From positions 40,434,189-40,498,188 of the forward strand of contig CM035163.1 in NCBI GenBank assembly GCA_020205615.1: a stretch of DNA of 64,000 nucleotides, in the 5' to 3' direction. This DNA is from Panax quinquefolius (Eukaryota; Streptophyta; Magnoliopsida; Apiales; Araliaceae). The notes under the pieces were generated by a model. It did no database searches. It saw only the letters and a program-made list of their open reading frames with translations, and was not told the DNA's origin. Position 1 is the first letter of the stretch; each line of letters opens with the position of its first letter. Positions 60,081 through 64,000 of this stretch are shown here, in pieces. The translations under genes were made by a program, and so were the position numbers.

Positions 60081-61197
60081 CAAAAATTAATTTTTTTTTG
60101 GTCCAAATCAGTTTTGGTACAATATTATTCTTGAATTTTACTCCACAAAGCAGTATCATGTTGACAATTTGGATATTATTGAATTTTGGATAAATTAAAT
60201 TATATATTTTTTAAAAGTTATCTTTGCTTTCGTTTAATTGAATTCTTATATCATTGTCATCATCCTCATGCTTATATTGTGATGAAAGTCATTTTTGGCC
60301 GTAGTGCATAAATGGACTGTTGATTGGTATGATTATGACCAGGGATTATTCGGTATAATCATGACCCGTAATGTTACAAATGATGTGGTAAAAGTCCTCA
60401 TTGGCCCGTAGTGCATTGATGGAAAGATGTTGGTATGATCATAACCATGCGTTCTCTTCGGCCAATGGTGCAAAGATGAATTGTTGTTTGGCATGATCAT
60501 GACCATTGGTGAAAACATGAATATCTTTGGCCCATAGTTCATGGATAATTCGTGGTTGTGATACTAATGAATATCCTTGGCCCGTAATGCATGGATAATT
60601 CAGTGATGTGGATTATTTATTAAGCTGAGTCTCAGCGATAAAATTGATGATAAACTTTTAAATCATAGAAGATAGTAGATATCATGCTCTACTTGACTCT
60701 TCTAATGGATTGCTTATTCCGTTATAGTTGTTGATCTAAAACTTGTTGTTTATTGTATTCTATCAGTTATTATACTATTGAAGGCTAACGATAATTTATT
60801 CTGCATTATCTTAGTCATAATATTTCTTACTAGGCTAGTTGAGCTCACCCTTCTCTTTCACTGTTCTCTTCAGGAAATGAGAACGTAGCTGGGACTAGTC
60901 GGGAAATGGAGTGATGGTCCATGATAAGTGGCTATAGTAGTCCTCACTATTATGTAAAATAGTGTGATAATAATTATAATGAGGACTGAATTTGAGTTTA
61001 GATATTGTCTAGAAGACAATATTCGTGTCAAAACTCTCAGCTTATGTTTTGTCATATTTTACACGACAGTTGTATAATTAAGTTTGTATTTGATTTCAGT
61101 ACCAAGTATCTGGCGACCCAAGATGGGTGATGTATACCTATTTTGAGGGCGTCACAAAATACATAAAAATAAAAATATAAACATAAAATTTTCGCAT

Positions 61198-61595
61198 CGT
61201 TCCAACCCCGTGGATTGTTTTAGTATACTTTTCCTAAAATTCTCTAAGTGTTCTTTATACAAATTAGGCAAATGTACGGATAACTCGGCCACCAGAACTC
61301 TGAATCATGTCCCGTAAGTTTTAACGTGTTTGAAATATATTTAAGAGGTATTCCGTCTATGGTTTCGGATCATTTCGACCCCCGGCGCTTGTTTTGGTAT
61401 ACTTTTTCTAAAATTTTCTAGGTGTTCTTTATACAAATTAAGCAAACGTGCAGATAACTTGGCCACCAGAACTCTGAATCGTGTCCCGTAAGTTTTAACG
61501 TGTTCAAAATATATTTAAGAGGTATTTCGCCTATGGTTTCGCGTCGTTTCGACCCTCGAGGCCCGTTTTGGTCTACTTTTCCTAAATTTTTCTAA
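61198..61595. repeat. 174-bp tandem repeat, about 2.3 copies
   Basis: TTGTTTTGGTATACTTTTTCTA-type starts recur at 61224, 61398 and 61572. Units share GGCCACCAGAACTCTGAATC and CCCGTAAGTTTTAACGTGTT. Confidence 0.9.
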
Positions 61596-62099
61596 ATATT
61601 CAAGAAACAAATTCATGGTTTCCAAAAATCTAAATTGGGTATTAAGAACAACAAATAATCATACACTATAATTGAAAATTCACATCTTTAAATCATAAAG
61701 AAAATAAAGGAAAACAATGAAATAAATAGTATAAACATGGTTTTAATTTCACTTTAAAGTCTTGAAATCAATTGTCAAAAACAAGATAAAGATATATTTT
61801 AAAGTGAAAATTGTGTGTAATTGGTATATATTGACCCCAAAAAAGGTATTTGCTTACATTTTTGATTATATATTAGGTGAATTATTTAATTTTGATAAAC
61901 TCTACTTTGCTATGTTTGTTCAATTTTCAGCTTCACATACAATTGGCACCACAACATGCTTCTTCATGATAGGAAGGCTATACAAATTAAATTCAGTAGA
62001 TGTCAGTCCATACTAGAAACTTTAAAATGCAGTTGCACAAATAACTTTAGTAGAATTAAATACAATAGAGAGCTTAAAAAATAAAAGAAAATAGAGACC

Positions 62100-62345
62100 A
62101 TGCTAAAATTGGGAAATGGTGGAGGGGAATTACCCTTATTTGAGCTTAGAAATTGACAGAAGGCGGCGAGACTAAGGGAGGTGGCTGGGAAGGGGCGGTG
62201 GGCGGAGGTGCGGGAGAGAAGCAAAACAGGAAAGTAAAGGAAGATGAAGAGGGGAGCAGAGGGTGTGGTCGACAGTGAGGGTGTGCCGGCGCCGGTGAGA
62301 GGTGCGCTGATGAGGAGGCGACGCTGGTGAATGCTGAGAGATGTT
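62100..62345. other. GC-rich segment inside the probable CACTA element
   Basis: Purine-rich on this strand (GGAGGTGGCTGGGAAGGGGC), with GGCGCCGGTGAGAGG further on. It stands out from AT-rich surroundings. It may be a 5' leader or a captured exon on either strand; no protein family was recognised. Confidence 0.4.
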
Positions 62346-62419
62346 GTAATGTGCGCTTAATTTAGAAAAGAGAGGGGGTAGGGACTACAGTGTACTGATT
62401 TCTGTTGACATTAGGGTTT

Positions 62420-62979
62420 AAGGTTGTAAACTAGTCGAACCATAGAGAATAAAGTGCTTCTCATATTCAACTTGATTCGAATATTTATTACTCGAATTTG
62501 ATCTGACTCTGATCGAATTATATTCAAAATACCCGCGAGCTTCAAATTCAAGCTCGAAGTCGAGTCTCCCACATAATAACTAGCTTTATAATAAATATAA
62601 ATTGAATTATTTATTTTACTTAAAAATGAGAAAATATATTTACTATCACACTTTACAAATATAAAATCATAATTAAAATTAAAAATAAAACAAAATAATA
62701 ATTAATTATCCTAATTTGATATAATTTTGTACATATTATAAGAGAATTTATCGAGTATTTAATCGAATTTGTATCAATCGAGTACGTATCGAATCACAAT
62801 CGAGAACTCGAGTAGTTTGAATCTTAAAAGAGTCGAGTATAACATTGCTTAAATTCTACTCATATTTTTATTCAAACTATTTTTTTTGCTCAGATTTAGA
62901 TCATATTATTAATGAATCAAAGTCTCGTTCTTACTTTTTCGAGTCGAGCCTGAACTGATTGGCTCATTTACAGTCTTAT
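62420..62979. mobile_element. Non-autonomous hAT-type element, copy 2 (inverted relative to copy 1)
   Basis: The ends AAGGTTGTAAACTAGTCGAAC and GGCTCATTTACAGTCTT match those of 54937-55553 in reverse orientation. The AT-rich core (GATAAGAG..., CTTTATAATAAATATAAATT) is its reverse complement. The flanking 8-mers TAGGGTTT and TAGTGCTT agree at six of eight bases. Confidence 0.75.
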
Positions 62980-63317
62980 TAGTGCTTAAAACATAAGGGT
63001 CATTCTCAACTGCAAGTCCGTCGAATATAACCTCATCGATATTAACTCAATAGCGACGACAAGTCCTTTACCTTTCCATCACCTATGAAATTTCCCTCCA
63101 TCGCAAAATCTATGCGCCAAATCCATCCAAATTATTGATGAAAGTATACTCATTCGCGACGAAAATCTATCGACCACCAACTTGGAAAAGGAGGGAAAAT
63201 ATCATTATCGACGAACCCCGTTGTCGATGGTGTTTCCGTCGCTATTAATCTTATTCGCAACGGGATTTATGCCGTCGACATTTTCCCCGTCGCCTATAAC
63301 CCAATTTTTTATAGTCT

Positions 63318-64000
63318 CACTACAAGAAAAAGGTTTATCAGCGGCAGCTTATCCGCGACTGCATAAGGTCGCAGATACCTATCAGCGACCGAATTCGATC
63401 ATTGATAGTGGGCGCATGTAATATCGTCGTTGTCTGCACAATAGCGAGAACTTTTAGTGACTGATAGGTTAGCGACTGCTATATAGCGATCGAATCCGTC
63501 GCTGAGCTAAGTCACCATGAGCCAACTCGCATTGGTGGCGTGGTCCATGTGTCCGCGACCACCACTAGCGACCACTGCGGTCGCTAACAGGTTGGGTTCA
63601 TAAACGGTCGATGATAAACATTAGCGACTGCATGTGGTCGTTGATTTCTAATTTTAAATTTTTTTTTTGGCTGTTTGGTGGATTTCCCAAAAAAACTGTA
63701 CCTGTTTGTACCTAATTTATATCCCAACACACAACAATATCTATATATAAACCAACATTCCTATAAATCTATCGAGATCCATCGATCGATCCATATATAT
63801 ATATATAATTAAAATCAAACACAATATAAATATATATATATATATATATAAACATTTACGTACGTATAAATATAAACAAAAACCATCTGACTAAAACTGA
63901 ATATGCGTATGTTAAACAATTTATAGTTACACGATCACCAAATGTCCTATATATACCATTGGAATATATAATAACATTAATTAGACATGCTAACATTAAC
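63318..64000 (+). mobile_element. Left end of another CACTA transposon, running off the window
   Basis: Starts CACTACAAGAAAAAGG. Dense subterminal motifs follow: GCGACTGCATAAGGTCGCAG, TTAGCGACTGC, GCGACCACCACTAGCGACC and GCGACTGCATGTGGTCG (to about 63645). The TA-rich stretch after 63700 carries no further signal. Confidence 0.75.

Larger units (their letters stand above)
58373..61156 (+). mobile_element. Solo LTR of the A/B gypsy family (2784 bp)
   Basis: Begins TGTAAGACCCCAAATTTTATG and ends GAGGGCGTCACA. The TATA box is at 59403-59410. It shows the blocks GCGCTAATAAGGAGAAATCC, GGTATGATTATGACC and GGAACTAGTCGGG-type sequence seen in A. The left flank ACATA (58368-58372) reappears four bases after the LTR end (61161-61165), so the target duplication may be displaced by AAAT. 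It lacks the usual hairpin array, which is replaced by the arrays at 59555-59720 and 59870-60080. Confidence 0.88.
57671..63315. mobile_element. Probable non-autonomous CACTA element, containing a gypsy solo LTR and a hAT-type element
   Basis: The left end CACTATAAAAAATAAGAC and the right end CCCAATTTTTTATAGT(C) are inverted. Left subterminal DNA (57690-57970) has many CATTGGCGACGA / CGCCAATGA motifs; right subterminal DNA (63010-63300) has CGTCGCTATT, TTGTCGATGG and CGCAACGGG motifs. The last base is C where G is expected, and no 3-bp target duplication was seen, so pairing of these two ends is inference. Apart from the nested elements it holds a 174-bp duplication and a GC-rich segment. Confidence 0.45.

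Overview
This window is repeat-rich nuclear DNA of a flowering plant, probably a eudicot. It contains plant-type LTR retrotransposons of several lineages with kilobase-long LTRs, DNA transposons of the CACTA, hAT, Stowaway and Mutator-like kinds, and decayed FAR1-related, plant-mobile-domain and ubiquitin-protease sequences. The species cannot be named from this. I see no intact cellular gene and no tRNA, rRNA or CRISPR array. Every protein-coding trace is broken by stops or frameshifts. Short indels between repeat copies are so frequent that some may be assembly errors.

Layout. 1-20046 is a Ty3/gypsy element (A, + strand; chromovirus, probably Tekay/Del-like). Its 5' LTR is cut by the window edge. 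A second, related element (B, - strand, 5260-14996) sits inside A's reverse transcriptase region. Two solo LTRs of the same broad family lie at 25852-37995 (perfect 5-bp target duplication ACATC) and 58373-61156.

20047-40168 is the remains of another Ty3/gypsy lineage, probably Tat/Ogre-like: a 3' untranslated region with a 98-bp tandem array, a polypurine tract, an LTR starting at 22032 and a primer-binding-site-like sequence after 38060. A second, partial copy of the same LTR end follows directly (38179-40168). The first LTR was invaded by a minus-strand solo LTR (23293-24953) and by the 25852 gypsy solo LTR, which itself contains a decayed Ty1/copia element (about 27930-37160). The second LTR copy was invaded by a 931-bp hAT-type element (39122-40052). 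40290-42220 holds parts of two more LTRs with minisatellites.

42221-49710 holds short inverted-repeat elements (one nested in another) and a 4.5-kb element with inverted ends carrying a captured exon that matches the C-terminal end of a plant ubiquitin-specific protease catalytic domain. 49873-64000 is DNA-transposon territory: a CACTA left end (49873), a solo LTR (51724-53001), a plant-mobile-domain pseudogene, an inverted pair of hAT-type elements, a FAR1-related pseudogene (- strand), a probable CACTA element (57671-63315) that swallowed a gypsy solo LTR, and another CACTA left end (63318) that runs off the window.

Nothing works together as a pathway. The history is repeated nesting, LTR-LTR recombination and decay, with stops typical of C-to-T change. 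The most unusual structures are the polypurine tract-LTR-primer site chimera, the hairpin arrays in the transcribed part of the gypsy LTRs, repeated hairpin motifs in the copia leader, and the captured protease exon. I found no convincing new functional system.
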